From assembly GCF_051488665.1 (NCBI RefSeq), contig NZ_JBPSEG010000003.1, forward strand, positions 310,001 through 374,000: a stretch of DNA of 64,000 nucleotides, given 5' to 3'. Position numbers and translations under genes: made by a program. The notes below the pieces were generated by a model that had not been told where the DNA came from, ran no database searches, and saw only the letters and a program-made list of their open reading frames with translations. This stretch comes from Melioribacter sp051488665. Lineage in GTDB: Bacteria > Bacteroidota > Ignavibacteria > Ignavibacteriales > Melioribacteraceae. Below are positions 33,903-42,275 of this stretch, one piece after another (within the stretch, counting starts at the first letter, position 1; each line of letters begins with the position of its first letter).

Positions 33903-34613
33903 ATGACAGTCAAAGAGAAACTATCCGAAAGTTTGAAAAACCTGGACGCATTTTCTGTATTAGAGAAAATAATCGGCATCTACGGAAATCGCGCCGTCTT
34001 TTCTACAAGCTTCAGCATTGAAGACCAGGTTATAACCGACATGCTTGTAAAAATTACCAGCCCGCCCAATATATTTACGCTCGACACGGGCAGACTTCAC
34101 GAAGCAACGTACAAAACTATCGAACTTACGCGCGAGCATTACAAAATAAATATTAAAATTTTCTTTCCCGACTTTCACAAAGTAGAAGAGATGACCGGCA
34201 AACACGGAGTCAACCTTTTTTACAAAAGCGTGGAACTCCGAAAATATTGCTGCAAAGTAAGAAAACTGGAGCCCCTCGAAAGAGCGCTCAAAGAAGCCGA
34301 AATCTGGATTACCGGTTTGAGAAGAGAACAGTCGGTTACACGCAGCGACATCGAATTGATCGAATACGATAATCTTCACGGAATCATAAAAGTCAATCCG
34401 CTCTACAATTGGAGCGAAGCCGAAGTATGGGATTACATCCGGAGGCATAACGTTCCGTACAATAGTCTTTATGAAAAAGGATACGCCAGTATCGGCTGCG
34501 AACCTTGCACGCGAGCCATTCATCCCGGCGAAGACGTGCGGGCCGGAAGATGGTGGTGGGAACATCCCGAAACGAAAGAATGCGGTTTACACTTAAAACA
34601 AGAGGAGAATTAA
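33903..34613 (+). CDS. cysH: Assimilatory adenylylsulfate (APS) reductase
   Basis: 236 residues of the PAPS/APS reductase family: substrate motif FSTSFSIEDQVI near residue 38, FTLDTGRLHEATY, and the catalytic ECGLH with Cys227. Two cysteine pairs, Cys116-Cys117 and Cys199-X2-Cys202, bind a [4Fe-4S] cluster, which marks enzymes that reduce APS rather than PAPS. No APS kinase (cysC) gene follows in this operon, in agreement. It makes sulfite from APS with a thioredoxin-like reductant. Confidence 0.94.
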   Translation: MTVKEKLSESLKNLDAFSVLEKIIGIYGNRAVFSTSFSIEDQVITDMLVKITSPPNIFTLDTGRLHEATYKTIELTREHYKINIKIFFPDFHKVEEMTGKHGVNLFYKSVELRKYCCKVRKLEPLERALKEAEIWITGLRREQSVTRSDIELIEYDNLHGIIKVNPLYNWSEAEVWDYIRRHNVPYNSLYEKGYASIGCEPCTRAIHPGEDVRAGRWWWEHPETKECGLHLKQEEN

Positions 34614-34615
34614 TA

Positions 34616-35497
34616 ATGGACTATCTCGACAAGCTGGAAGCTCAAAGCATTTATATCTTCAGGGAAGCTTATCGCGAGTTTAAAAATCTCGCAATGCTCT
34701 GGTCGATCGGAAAAGACAGCACTGTTTTGCTTCATCTTGCCAGGAAAGCGTTTTTCGGTCATATACCTTTTCCGCTCGTTCATATCGACACTTCTTTTAA
34801 GATTCCCGAAATGATCGAGTACAGAACCCGACTGGCGAGGGAGCTCGGATTCAATCTTATCGTCGGGCAGAATTCGGAAGCGTTAAAAAATAAAAGAACC
34901 TTTCCCGACGGAAATACCGACAGAATTACCTGCTGCCAATTGTTAAAAACCGAAGCGCTCAGAAATACATTGTCCGGCAAATGGAAACGACTGAAGTTAG
35001 ACCACACAACGGGAGCTTTTGTAGAAGACGAAAACGAAGAGGCTTATACAGGCGTTATCGTGGGCGTTCGTTCCGACGAAGAAGGGAGCCGTTCGAAAGA
35101 GCGGTATTTTTCTCCGCGTGATAAAAACAGCGACTGGGAAATTGGCGACCAACCGCCTGAATTCTGGAATCAGTTCAAAACCGAATTTGCGCCCGGCACG
35201 CACGTGAGAATTCATCCTTTGCTCGACTGGACGGAGCTAAATATATGGGAATATATCGCGAGAGAAAACATACCTGTGGTTCCGCTTTATTTGGATAACG
35301 GTTCGGGTATGCGTTACCGTTCGCTCGGCTGTTATCCTTGCACTAAGCCCGTCGAATCGAGCGCGAAGAACGTCGGCGAAATTATCGAAGAATTACGATC
35401 GGGCAAATTCGCAAAAATAGCCGAGCGCGCCGGTCGAGAACAGGACAAGGACGGCGGCGGCACTCTCGAAGAATTGAGACGCGCCGGTTATATGTAA
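34616..35497 (+). CDS. cysD: Sulfate adenylyltransferase subunit 2
   Basis: 293 residues of the PP-loop ATP pyrophosphatase family: SIGKDSTVLLHLARKAF (PP-loop) near residue 30, HIDTSFKIPEMIEYR, RSDEEGSRSKER and PLLDWTELNIWEYI, with the C-terminal SLGCYPCTKP. It adenylates sulfate to APS together with CysN. The ATG at 34616 was taken over a longer frame because AAGAGGAG is just before it, and the cysH stop is 2 bases upstream. Confidence 0.95.
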   Translation: MDYLDKLEAQSIYIFREAYREFKNLAMLWSIGKDSTVLLHLARKAFFGHIPFPLVHIDTSFKIPEMIEYRTRLARELGFNLIVGQNSEALKNKRTFPDGNTDRITCCQLLKTEALRNTLSGKWKRLKLDHTTGAFVEDENEEAYTGVIVGVRSDEEGSRSKERYFSPRDKNSDWEIGDQPPEFWNQFKTEFAPGTHVRIHPLLDWTELNIWEYIARENIPVVPLYLDNGSGMRYRSLGCYPCTKPVESSAKNVGEIIEELRSGKFAKIAERAGREQDKDGGGTLEELRRAGYM

Positions 35498-35526
35498 TAA
35501 TTCCGTACAAGAATAAAAGGGAAATT

Positions 35527-36900
35527 ATGAAAGAAAGAATGAATATCGTTTTTGTGGGTCACGTAGACCATGGCAAAAGCACTTTAATAGGACGGCTGCT
35601 TGCCGATACAAATTCCCTGCCCGAAGGAAAGCTCGAGCAGGTTAAACGAAAATGCCTGCTCAATTCAAAGCCGTTCGAATACGCTTTTTTGCTCGACGCT
35701 CTGAAAGACGAGCAATCCCAGGGAATTACGATCGATACGGCGCGGGTTTTCTTCAAAACCGAAAAGCGCGAATATATAATTATCGACGCCCCGGGTCATA
35801 TCGAATTTCTAAAAAATATGGTCAGCGGCGCGGCAAGAGCGGAAGCCGCAATTCTTTTGATCGACGCGCGCGAAGGCATTGCCGAAAATTCGAAACGGCA
35901 CGCGTACATGCTGTCGCTTCTCGGCATCAGTCAGATTGTAGTAGCCGTCAACAAAATGGACCTTGTCGGTTACAAACAGGAAGTATTCGAAGAAATTAAA
36001 AATAATTACTCGGATTTTCTTTCGGATATAGGCATCAATCCCGTCGCATATGTGCCCGTGTCGGCGCGCGATGGAATTAATTTAACGGCGCATTCCAAAT
36101 TTACTCCCTGGTACGAAGGAAAGACTATTGTCGAGTTGATCGACAATTTTCAGAGCTCTAAGGAAGATTCCGAAAATCACTTCCGCATGTTTGTGCAGGA
36201 CGTTTATAAATTTACGGAAAAGAACGATAACAGAAGAATAATAGCCGGCACGATCAATTCAGGCAAAATAGAACGCGGCGACGAAATAATCTTTCTCCCT
36301 TCAGGCAAGACGAGTTCCATAAAATCGATAGAAATATTCGGCAAAGACGACGTTACAAGCGCGGAAGCCGGAATGGCTGTCGGTTTTACCATTACCTCAG
36401 AACTTTATATTAAAAGCGGCGAATTAATTTGCAAAAAAGGCGAAAAGCTTCCGCACGTCGGAAACCGCTTCCGGGCAAATGTTTTCTGGATGGGTAAGAA
36501 CGAATTGCTCGCCGGCAAAAAATATAAAATTAAACTGGGCTCTTATAAGTCGGAGTTTTTCATCGAAAGAATCGAAACCTCGTTAGACGCTTCTTCGCTG
36601 AAAATAAACGAAAATCCGGCTAGCGTTCGCCGTCATGAAGTGGCGCGCGTAGTTATAAACACTCTGAAACCGGCGGCTTTCGATTTGAACGAAGAAATCA
36701 AAGATACGGGGCGATTTGTTATAGTCGAAGAATACGATATAGCCGGCGGCGGCATTATTACCGAAGCTCTCGCATCCGCAGCCGAATCAAAGCCCGATTA
36801 CTCGCAATTCGAGACAGAGCTCTATCATCTTATTAAAAAATATTTTCCTCATTGGGAAATTAACATTAACAAACAACACGAAAGGGGCGTCCATGTATAA
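35527..36900 (+). CDS. cysN: Sulfate adenylyltransferase subunit 1 (GTPase)
   Basis: 457 residues of the EF-Tu-like GTPase superfamily: G1 GHVDHGKSTLIGRLL (11-25), the characteristic DALKDEQSQGITIDTARVFF, G3 DAPGHIEFLKNM, G4 NKMDLVG. GTP hydrolysis drives APS formation by CysD. No CysC kinase domain is fused at the C-terminus, so APS is the end product and feeds CysH. It overlaps cysG by 8 bases. Confidence 0.95.
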   Translation: MKERMNIVFVGHVDHGKSTLIGRLLADTNSLPEGKLEQVKRKCLLNSKPFEYAFLLDALKDEQSQGITIDTARVFFKTEKREYIIIDAPGHIEFLKNMVSGAARAEAAILLIDAREGIAENSKRHAYMLSLLGISQIVVAVNKMDLVGYKQEVFEEIKNNYSDFLSDIGINPVAYVPVSARDGINLTAHSKFTPWYEGKTIVELIDNFQSSKEDSENHFRMFVQDVYKFTEKNDNRRIIAGTINSGKIERGDEIIFLPSGKTSSIKSIEIFGKDDVTSAEAGMAVGFTITSELYIKSGELICKKGEKLPHVGNRFRANVFWMGKNELLAGKKYKIKLGSYKSEFFIERIETSLDASSLKINENPASVRRHEVARVVINTLKPAAFDLNEEIKDTGRFVIVEEYDIAGGGIITEALASAAESKPDYSQFETELYHLIKKYFPHWEININKQHERGVHV

Positions 36901-38182
36901 CATAAATTCTTTACCGGTGCTACTGCGCAATCCGCGCATATTGATAATTGGAGGGGGTAAAGTAGCATTGCAAAAAATCAGCGTGCTTCTTCAAAACAAT
37001 ATCGATTTTTATTCGATTGCCGAAAATTACTGCGCAGAACTGGAGCGTTTGAAATTCAAACGCCGCATAAAAACCTTTGCCAAAGAAGATGCTGACGGTT
37101 TCAACATCATTATCGACGCTACGGGAAACAAGGAGGTCAATCAGCTTCTTAAAGAATTGAAAGAAGAACGTTTTTTCCTGCTTAATACGGTCGACGTTCC
37201 CGAAGAGTGCGACTTTTATTTTTCTTCACTTTTACTCTACAAAAACCTGAAAATTGCTATTTCGAGCGACGGAGCAAGTCCTACATTGACTCAGATAGTC
37301 CGGGATAAAATCAAAAATTATTTACCCGCCAGACTCGAAAAATTAGCGGAAAAAAAATTAAACGAGCGAAACCGGGGCATCGTCGATATTGATTCGACAA
37401 AAACAGAAGCTGAACGGCTCTTCGGCAAAGTATTTATTGTAGGCTGCGGCATCGGCGGCGTCGAGTTACTTACCGTTAAAGCTTATCATATTTTAAAAGA
37501 AGAAATAGACGTTGCGGTTTACGACAATCTCGTCTCCGAGGAAATACTTTCCATACTGCCGGAAAGAGTCGAAAAAATATACGCCGGCAAATCGAAAGGA
37601 TCGCATTCGATGACTCAGGACGAGATAAATGATTTGCTCGTAAAATTAGCCGCCGAAGGGAAACGCGTGGGACGACTCAAAAACGGAGACCCGTTCATAT
37701 TCGGGCGCGGCAGCGAAGAAGCTCTCCATCTGATTAACAATAATATCGACGTCGAAATAATACCCGGCATATCGTCTGCTACCGCCGCTCCGCTGTTAGC
37801 CGGAATACCGCCGACGGCGCGCAATTTTTCTTCCTCGGTTTCTATTGTAACCGGTCATCTCAAAGGCGGTAAATTCGATTATTCATGGATCGATTTACTG
37901 AAGAGGAAAAATCATACGACAATCGTTTTAATGGGAGTTACTTACGCAGATAAAATTGCAGCGCAGGCAAGAAAAATGAAAATCGACGATTACACTCCCG
38001 TGGCGATTATTTCCAATGCGGGACGCGTCAATCAAAAAGTCGAAACCGGAACAGTCTCGGAATTGGAAAAACTTGCTGCAAGAGCAGAGCAGCCGTCCCT
38101 GATTGTCTTCGGAGAAGTAGTAAATCTATCCCGCATATTGCCGCGCTTTTCCGTTAACGAATTTGTCAATCAACAATTTTGA
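36893..38182 (+). CDS. cysG: Bifunctional siroheme synthase-like protein
   Basis: 429 residues. The N-terminal domain (1-~150) is a precorrin-2 dehydrogenase/ferrochelatase type, with LPVLLRNPRILIIGGGKVALQKI and the NAD-binding glycines; the C-terminal domain (from ~177) is a uroporphyrinogen-III C-methyltransferase with VFIVGCGIGGVELLTVKA, RLKNGDPFIFGRGSEE and PGISSATAAPLLAGIPPTAR. Siroheme is the cofactor of the sulfite reductase encoded next. A tight fit in the operon supports this supply function. Confidence 0.93.
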   Translation: MYNINSLPVLLRNPRILIIGGGKVALQKISVLLQNNIDFYSIAENYCAELERLKFKRRIKTFAKEDADGFNIIIDATGNKEVNQLLKELKEERFFLLNTVDVPEECDFYFSSLLLYKNLKIAISSDGASPTLTQIVRDKIKNYLPARLEKLAEKKLNERNRGIVDIDSTKTEAERLFGKVFIVGCGIGGVELLTVKAYHILKEEIDVAVYDNLVSEEILSILPERVEKIYAGKSKGSHSMTQDEINDLLVKLAAEGKRVGRLKNGDPFIFGRGSEEALHLINNNIDVEIIPGISSATAAPLLAGIPPTARNFSSSVSIVTGHLKGGKFDYSWIDLLKRKNHTTIVLMGVTYADKIAAQARKMKIDDYTPVAIISNAGRVNQKVETGTVSELEKLAARAEQPSLIVFGEVVNLSRILPRFSVNEFVNQQF

Positions 38183-38195
38183 AAGGAGAATAACA

Positions 38196-40364
38196 ATGAG
38201 AGAAATATTGGATAAAATAGACATAAACCGCGGCTACGATATCTACAAAGAAATCGAAGAGTACGAAACCGTTATACGAAATTTTCTCGATAAAAAAATT
38301 CATCCGGAAAGATTCAAAAGCTACCGTTTAGTTTACGGCACATACGGAGTCCGGCATCACGAAGAAGGAACGCATATGCAGAGGATTAAAATTCCCGGAG
38401 GGTTTATTCTTTCCGAGCAAATGAAAGCAATAGCGGAACTGACGCGCGATTACGCCGCTTCGGGTCACGCTCATATTACCACGCGGCAGGATATTCAACT
38501 TCATTACATATCTCTCGAAAACATACCGTCATTGCTCAGACGGTTGGCGGACGTCGGAATTACTACGCGCGAGGCGTGCGGAAACAGCATTCGCAACATT
38601 ACCGCTTCTTATCTGAGCGGAATAAACCCAAACGAAACATTCGATATCGTGCCATACTCTCTCTATTGCACGCGCTATTTTTTGCGCCATCCTCTCTCTT
38701 CGACTCTGCCGCGTAAATTCAAGATCTCCTTTTCCGAGAGCGAAGAAGATTTTGCATACGCGCGAATGCACGATATCGGAGCAATTGCCCGGATCGAAAA
38801 CGGCAGAAGGGGATTCAAAGTATATGCCGGCGGCGGACTCGGCGCCGTTCCGATTACAGCCGCTTTACTTACCGAATTTATTAACGAATCCGACTTTTTC
38901 CTTTTGGTCGAAGCGGTTTTAAGAGTTTTTCACAAACACGGGAAACCCGAAAGAGAAAACCGCAATAAAGCCCGAATGAAATTTTTCATCTCGCGTATCG
39001 GCTTCGATAACTTCAAGAAAATGGCGTTCGACGAACTAAAACTGCTCAAAAACATCAGGAATATCGACGAAGACCTCAAAAGATATATAGAAATCTTTCC
39101 GCTGCCTGCGCCTACAAAAAACGGAAGAGAAGACGGTCTTACGAATGACAAAAGAATATCGGAGCGCGCCATCAAAGAATTCAATGAATTGCAGGACCGG
39201 GACTATTGGAATATTTTCCGGGAAGGACTAATAGGACAGCGGCAGAAAGGTTATACGGCACTTTTAATTAAACCCGAATTAGGAAATCTTGAACCAGAAA
39301 AATTGAATATTTTGGCGGATTTTTCGGATAAATACGGAGGCGGTTACGCCATACTCACTCCGACTCAAAATATTTTAATACCGTGGATTAATAACGATTT
39401 AATTTATGACGCTTATAATTTCCTTGCGGAAAGATCGTTTTTCAAACAAGTTTCCGGTACGACCCGCGATATAGTCTCTTGCCCGGGAGCATTTTCGTGC
39501 CGGCTTGCAGTAACCCATCCGTATAATCTTGCCCGTGATATCGGTCTTAACAACGAAGAATTAGGCGGTTTGCGAATTCATATTTCCGGCTGTCCAAATT
39601 CATGCGGTCAGCATCACATTGGCGATATCGGGCTTTACGGCGCTTCTATTAAAAGCGGCGGCGGAATAGCGCCGCACTACGTCGTCCTGCTCGGCGGCAA
39701 CATTCGCATCGGAAAAATCGGTAAGGTTATCGGAAAAATACCCGCACGCCACGCTCACAATTTTATTGCACGAACCGTCGAGCTCTGGAACAAAGAAAAA
39801 AACGGGAATGAACAATTCCACGAGTTTGTCGACAGACTGGGTTTCGATCCGTTCAGAAAAATACTGGCGGAATTAGCGGCGTCGAAAAATCCTTCCGGCG
39901 ATTTATATAAAGAACCCGGCTTCGACGAAGACTTTAAAATGGAAGCGGAAAGCAGAGGCGAATGCGCCGGCAGCCTTCTCGATTTAATGGCTGTAAATCT
40001 ATTCGACTCGATTCGCAATATATACGAAGCCGAAGACGACCTTAAAAACGGCGACGCTAACATTGCGCGCGAGAAATGCCTGGAGGCAATCTTACTTTCT
40101 TCAAAAATGTTTGTTTATCTCGACGGCATTGAGCCGGAAAACGAAGAAGAAATTTTGAGCGAATTTACAGACAGAATAGCTCCGCGCAACTGGCTATGCG
40201 GCGAATGGAGCGATCTCAAGACAAAATACTTCAAGTGGAAAAACAACCCTGATTCCGGCATCGACGAACTCTTGAGCTATTCGAAAAAATTCGTCTACGA
40301 TTGCGACAAATCTTTCGTTCGGCTTCAGCCGAATCTAAAAATTCAACAGTGCGCTAAAAATTAA
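38196..40364 (+). CDS. sir: Siroheme sulfite reductase with C-terminal extension
   Basis: 722 residues. Two sulfite/nitrite-reductase ferredoxin-like halves, with HAHITTRQDIQLHYI in the N-terminal half. The siroheme-[4Fe-4S] ligands are in SCPGAFSC (Cys429, Cys435) and SGCPNSCGQHHIGDIG (Cys466, Cys470). About 100 extra residues at the C-terminus are helical with EKCLEAILLSSKMFVYLDGI and look HEPN-like; normal ferredoxin-type enzymes are near 550-600. It reduces sulfite to sulfide. No CysJ flavoprotein gene is adjacent, so the donor is probably ferredoxin. The ATG at 38196 has AAAGGAG upstream. Nitrite reduction cannot be excluded, but the context favours sulfite. Confidence 0.9.
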   Translation: MREILDKIDINRGYDIYKEIEEYETVIRNFLDKKIHPERFKSYRLVYGTYGVRHHEEGTHMQRIKIPGGFILSEQMKAIAELTRDYAASGHAHITTRQDIQLHYISLENIPSLLRRLADVGITTREACGNSIRNITASYLSGINPNETFDIVPYSLYCTRYFLRHPLSSTLPRKFKISFSESEEDFAYARMHDIGAIARIENGRRGFKVYAGGGLGAVPITAALLTEFINESDFFLLVEAVLRVFHKHGKPERENRNKARMKFFISRIGFDNFKKMAFDELKLLKNIRNIDEDLKRYIEIFPLPAPTKNGREDGLTNDKRISERAIKEFNELQDRDYWNIFREGLIGQRQKGYTALLIKPELGNLEPEKLNILADFSDKYGGGYAILTPTQNILIPWINNDLIYDAYNFLAERSFFKQVSGTTRDIVSCPGAFSCRLAVTHPYNLARDIGLNNEELGGLRIHISGCPNSCGQHHIGDIGLYGASIKSGGGIAPHYVVLLGGNIRIGKIGKVIGKIPARHAHNFIARTVELWNKEKNGNEQFHEFVDRLGFDPFRKILAELAASKNPSGDLYKEPGFDEDFKMEAESRGECAGSLLDLMAVNLFDSIRNIYEAEDDLKNGDANIAREKCLEAILLSSKMFVYLDGIEPENEEEILSEFTDRIAPRNWLCGEWSDLKTKYFKWKNNPDSGIDELLSYSKKFVYDCDKSFVRLQPNLKIQQCAKN

Positions 40365-40377
40365 GGAGTATCCCGGA

Positions 40378-40632
40378 ATGAATGAAAAGTCTAATTTAAC
40401 CGTACACAAACTCGATTTAAGCGGCGTAGCCTGCCCGATTAATTACGTAAAGGCGAAATTGAAATTAGATGAAATTAACGGCGGCGAATATCTCGAAATT
40501 ATTCTCGACGACGGTCAACCGATAAAAAACGTCCCGCTCTCTTTGGAGCAGGACGGTCATAAAGTTACGGAAAAGGTGAAATTCGGTTTGCGCCAATGGA
40601 AAATAACAGTCAAAAAAGAGACAAGAGGTTGA
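40378..40632 (+). CDS. TusA-family sulfur carrier (first copy)
   Basis: 84 residues with the TusA/SirA pattern: HKLDLSGVACPINYVKAKLKL with the persulfide cysteine Cys19 (CPxxxV type), GGEYLEIILDDGQPIKNVP, and a C-terminal basic strand. TusA proteins pass persulfide sulfur between enzymes. It follows the sulfite reductase by 13 bases and has SD AAGGAG. A related copy lies at 44803-45030. It may accept sulfur for the carrier pathway. Confidence 0.82.
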   Translation: MNEKSNLTVHKLDLSGVACPINYVKAKLKLDEINGGEYLEIILDDGQPIKNVPLSLEQDGHKVTEKVKFGLRQWKITVKKETRG

Positions 40633-40659
40633 TTTTAATTAATTGATTCCGTATAATTG

Positions 40660-40683
40660 CTACCAATAAGATTAAAATGGTAG
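40660..40683 (+). promoter_or_regulatory. Palindromic site before the Rrf2 regulator gene
   Basis: CTACCA (40660-40665) and TGGTAG (40678-40683), separated by twelve AT-rich bases, are perfect inverted arms just before the Rrf2 gene in the operon's largest internal gap (56 bases). Rrf2 proteins bind palindromes of about this span; autoregulation of a second promoter is possible. Confidence 0.45.
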
Positions 40684-40688
40684 TATAT

Positions 40689-41129
40689 ATGAAGCTTTCA
40701 ACTCGCAGCAGATACGGAGTAAAAATTTTGCTCGAAATTGCATTAGCCGGCTCGGCAAGAAAATCAGGGGAAAATATTCCGGTAACAGTCAAAAATATTG
40801 CCGAGAAACAGAAAATCTCCGAAAAATACATGAGCAAACTGATAATTTCGCTCAAAGGAGCCGGTCTTATAAAATCTTTCAGAGGAACTAACGGCGGATA
40901 TCTGCTTTCGAGACATCCTTCGGAAATCAATATGCTGGAAGTGGTCAAAGCGCTTGAAGGCGATTTGTTGATTCCGGAAATGCCGGAGCCGGACATATAC
41001 TGTCCCGTAGAAAATATGTGGCAAGGATTGCGTTCGGTTCTGGAAGAATACTTAAAAAATATTACGCTTAACGATTTAGCGGAAGATTATATCAAGCACA
41101 ACACACAAGCGATAGCGTTTGAGATATGA
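40689..41129 (+). CDS. Rrf2-family transcription regulator (CymR/IscR-like)
   Basis: 146 residues: MKLSTRSRYGVKILLEIAL is the classical Rrf2 start, followed by a winged helix with ISEKYMSKLIISLKGAGLIKSFRGTNGGYLLSR (split here). The three-cysteine cluster of IscR is absent (only one Cys in the corresponding region), so it is more like CymR, the cysteine regulator that works with CysK. It is next to cysK, an arrangement that supports CymR-type control. The ATG at 40689 is preferred over 40677, which lies in the palindrome. No good SD. Confidence 0.85.
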   Translation: MKLSTRSRYGVKILLEIALAGSARKSGENIPVTVKNIAEKQKISEKYMSKLIISLKGAGLIKSFRGTNGGYLLSRHPSEINMLEVVKALEGDLLIPEMPEPDIYCPVENMWQGLRSVLEEYLKNITLNDLAEDYIKHNTQAIAFEI

Positions 41130-42088
41130 AAATAGCCCGGGACATAACAAAATTAGTCGGCGGAACGCCCCTTGTAAGCATAAATAAAATAACGCGCAAC
41201 GCCTATGCGCGCGTGGCAGCTAAACTGGAAGCTTTCAATCCCGGCGGCTCGGTAAAGGACCGGATCGGTCTTGCAATGATTGAAGAAGCAGAGAGGCAAG
41301 GCAAACTGAAACCGGGCGGTTTGATTATCGAACCGACGTCGGGAAACACGGGCTTGGCTCTGGCATACGTAGCGGCGGCTAAAGGCTACAAAGTAATAAT
41401 TACAATGCCGGAAAGCATGAGCGTCGAAAGAAGAAAGATACTCGAACTTTTCGGAGCGGAAGTCATACTTACTCCCGCCGACAAAGGAATGAACGGCTCA
41501 ATTGAAAAAGCCGAAGAATTGCTCAGGGCGCATTCCGGCGCATTTATGCCGTATCAGTTTCGAAACTCAGCCAATCCGGAGATACACCGCCGTACGACCG
41601 CGCTCGAAATCTGGAACGATACCGACGGTAAAGTAGACATTTTTGTGGCGGGAGTCGGAACCGGCGGCACTATAACCGGTGTGGCGGAGGTTCTCAAATC
41701 GCGGAATCCCGGTATAAAGATTGTCGCCGTTGAACCGGAGGGCTCGCCTGTTTTATCCTGCGGCAAGCCCGGTCCTCATATGATACAGGGCATCGGAGCG
41801 GGATTTATTCCCGAAGTTCTCAACACTCAAATTATCGACGAAATTATTCAGGTTAAAAACGAAGACGCAATTGAAATGAGCAAAAGGATAATTTCCGAGG
41901 AAGGGATTCTCGCTGGTATATCGAGCGGAGCGGCGATGTACGCCGCCCTCAAATTAGCCGAATCGATCGAAAATAAGGACAAATTAATTGTGGCTATTTT
42001 TCCGGACACCGGAGAACGATATTTATCGCTTCCATTCTTTTCAAAAAACAACGGAGTAAATTATGAATCTGACAATCAACGGCAATAA
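41126..42088 (+). CDS. cysK: Cysteine synthase (O-acetylserine sulfhydrylase)
   Basis: 320 residues of the fold-type II PLP family: AFNPGGSVKDRIG with PLP-lysine Lys44; EPTSGNTGLALAYVAAAKGY; VGTGGTITGVAEVLK; and SSGAA near the C-terminus. It makes cysteine from O-acetylserine and sulfide; some homologs (CysM) use a sulfur-carrier thiocarboxylate, which is possible here as hcyS follows. It overlaps the Rrf2 gene by 4 bases and hcyS by 26. CysK commonly partners CymR-like regulators. Confidence 0.92.
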   Translation: MKIARDITKLVGGTPLVSINKITRNAYARVAAKLEAFNPGGSVKDRIGLAMIEEAERQGKLKPGGLIIEPTSGNTGLALAYVAAAKGYKVIITMPESMSVERRKILELFGAEVILTPADKGMNGSIEKAEELLRAHSGAFMPYQFRNSANPEIHRRTTALEIWNDTDGKVDIFVAGVGTGGTITGVAEVLKSRNPGIKIVAVEPEGSPVLSCGKPGPHMIQGIGAGFIPEVLNTQIIDEIIQVKNEDAIEMSKRIISEEGILAGISSGAAMYAALKLAESIENKDKLIVAIFPDTGERYLSLPFFSKNNGVNYESDNQRQ

Positions 42089-42275
42089 CGAAAATATAGA
42101 AAAAGAAAAATTAACCGTATCGGAACTGCTTAAAATAAAAGACGTTGAAATGCCCGAAATGGTCTCCGTAGAACTCAACGGCGAAATTCTCGACCGCGAC
42201 AAATACGACTCAACCGAATTGAAAGATTCCGATGTAATTGAATTTCTTTATTTCATGGGCGGAGGCAGCAATTGA
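42063..42275 (+). CDS. hcyS: ThiS/MoaD-like sulfur carrier with masked GG tail
   Basis: 70 residues of the ubiquitin-like fold: short strands, SVELNGEILDRDKYDSTELKD, and the end VIEFLYFMGGGSN. The GG end is followed by extra residues (G)SN, so it must be trimmed before adenylation; the JAMM protease of the same operon is the obvious trimmer. In Wolinella HcyS the tail is GG plus Ala. Neighbours are an E1-like adenylating enzyme and a PLP enzyme, as in HcyS-HcyF-MetY. The gene overlaps the cysK end by 26 bases. CysO is a related alternative name. SD is CGGAG. Confidence 0.85.
   Translation: MNLTINGNNENIEKEKLTVSELLKIKDVEMPEMVSVELNGEILDRDKYDSTELKDSDVIEFLYFMGGGSN
42261..42265 (+). promoter_or_regulatory. 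metY Shine-Dalgarno inside the hcyS Gly codons
   Basis: GGAGG at 42261-42265 lies six bases before the TTG start of metY and at the same time encodes the Gly tail of the carrier protein. Translation of the two genes is therefore likely to be coupled. Confidence 0.65.

Noticed and set aside
36893..38182. Cobalamin-pathway CobA only
   Set aside because: An N-terminal precorrin-2 dehydrogenase domain and the siroheme enzyme next door point to siroheme synthesis.
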